From an uncultured Mollicutes bacterium (GTDB lineage Bacteria > Bacillota_I > Bacilli_A > RFN20 > CAG-826), in assembly GCA_900542595.1 (NCBI GenBank), contig UQOB01000015.1:1-22801 (forward strand): a stretch of 22,801 nt of DNA, given 5' to 3'. The notes under the pieces are model-generated. The model worked only from the letters and a program-made list of their open reading frames with translations. It had not been told where the DNA came from and made no database searches. The translations under genes were made by a program, and so were the position numbers. Below are positions 22,400 through 22,801 of the stretch, piece by piece; position 1 is the stretch's first letter, and the number at the start of each line of letters is the position of its first letter.

Positions 22400-22405
22400 A
22401 TTATC

Positions 22406-22801
22406 TTATTTGTTGTTGAAGGTACCTCTAAGGAAGTCCGGCAAGATATCTTGTGCGATATCTTCTTCTGGGGTTTTCTTATCGTCGTCGTTTTTAAGAA
22501 TTTCCGCGAGTTGCTTTTGCTTAGTATCATCGACCCCGATTCCAAATTTATCTTTTTCTCTCGGAATCGAATAATCCGGCACATTGGTGAAGTCGAATTC
22601 TTCAGTGAAGTCACTGGCGATGACGCTGACGACGAGGCTATCTTCGAGGTTGGGATTTAAACTGACCCCGAACTTAATGTCGATCGCTCCACCGGCTTGT
22701 TCGTTGATGCGTCTCACGCATTCTTGGGCTTCGTAAAGAGTAACACCCTGGCCACAGGTGACCGCGCAGATGGCTCTCCGAGCTCCGCTGATGGAAGCTT
22801 C
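22406..22801 (-). CDS. ftsZ: Cell division protein FtsZ, C-terminal part (partial)
   Basis: The gene enters from the right edge, giving 131 residues plus the stop. The readable part starts EASISGARRAICAVTCGQGV, the FtsZ C-terminal domain entry, then IDIKFGVSLNPNLEDSLVVS and VIASDF, equivalent to the conserved end of the tubulin-like fold. A variable charged linker of about 45 residues follows. The tail DILPDFLRGTFNNK resembles the conserved C-terminal peptide that binds FtsA, SepF and ZapA-type partners. FtsZ forms the cytokinetic ring. The GTP-binding half lies outside the window. It has its own terminator, which separates it from ileS. Confidence 0.95.
   Translation of the reverse strand, partial: EASISGARRAICAVTCGQGVTLYEAQECVRRINEQAGGAIDIKFGVSLNPNLEDSLVVSVIASDFTEEFDFTNVPDYSIPREKDKFGIGVDDTKQKQLAEILKNDDDKKTPEEDIAQDILPDFLRGTFNNK

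Noticed and set aside
1..22801. CRISPR array, insertion sequence or rRNA operon
   Set aside because: No regularly spaced direct repeats, no transposase-like ORF and no rRNA-like sequence were seen on either strand.

Overview
The window reads as a chromosomal segment of a low-to-moderate G+C Gram-positive bacterium with a compact genome, most likely a Bacilli/Mollicutes-related lineage (Erysipelotrichales, RF39 or Izemoplasma-like). This placement is inferred from gene order and families, not from a database match. The evidence is two T-box aminoacyl-tRNA synthetase leaders, a CIRCE-like operator, RNase HIII, MutS2, and Bacillus-type gene neighbourhoods (tig-lon-engB; mutS2-uvrC; ftsZ-ileS-lspA-rluD). 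The standard genetic code is used: mutS2 ends in TGA.

Almost everything is on the minus strand, so reading order is from high to low coordinates. From the right edge: the 3' end of ftsZ with its terminator (22374-22801); a gene-poor stretch with a possible degraded ORF; a T-box leader and ileS, overlapped by lspA and followed by rluD (17574-22037). rnhC, the only confident plus-strand gene, converges on rluD with a 9-bp overlap and is divergent from mutS2-uvrC, a repair pair joined by an ATGA overlap (12527-16611). A tRNA-Arg(UCU) with its own promoter and terminator follows.

Next is an accessory islet (about 10200-12355): an HTH-GNAT fusion and a RhuM/PLD-like protein in a two-gene operon, a terminator, and an ORF fragment. 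Then come a two-part protein with an N-terminal DUF1893-like domain, trigger factor, lon (strong promoter overlapped by a CIRCE-like inverted repeat), engB, an alkaline-phosphatase-superfamily enzyme, a nonsense-interrupted small ORF, and valS behind a T-box. The 5' end of a small, probably membrane, protein lies at the left edge.

The most striking pattern is in the starts. engB, the DUF1893 gene, the HTH-GNAT gene, mutS2 and rnhC each have a -10-like hexamer ending exactly 6 nt before the start codon and no visible Shine-Dalgarno. The phosphodiesterase gene is similar at 8 nt. This predicts leaderless mRNAs coexisting with ordinary Shine-Dalgarno genes (lon, tig, lspA, valS, the RhuM gene). 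Functionally the window combines translation (valS, ileS, tRNA-Arg, rluD, engB), proteostasis (tig, lon), DNA maintenance (mutS2, uvrC, rnhC), lipoprotein processing and cell division, with one likely acquired module.
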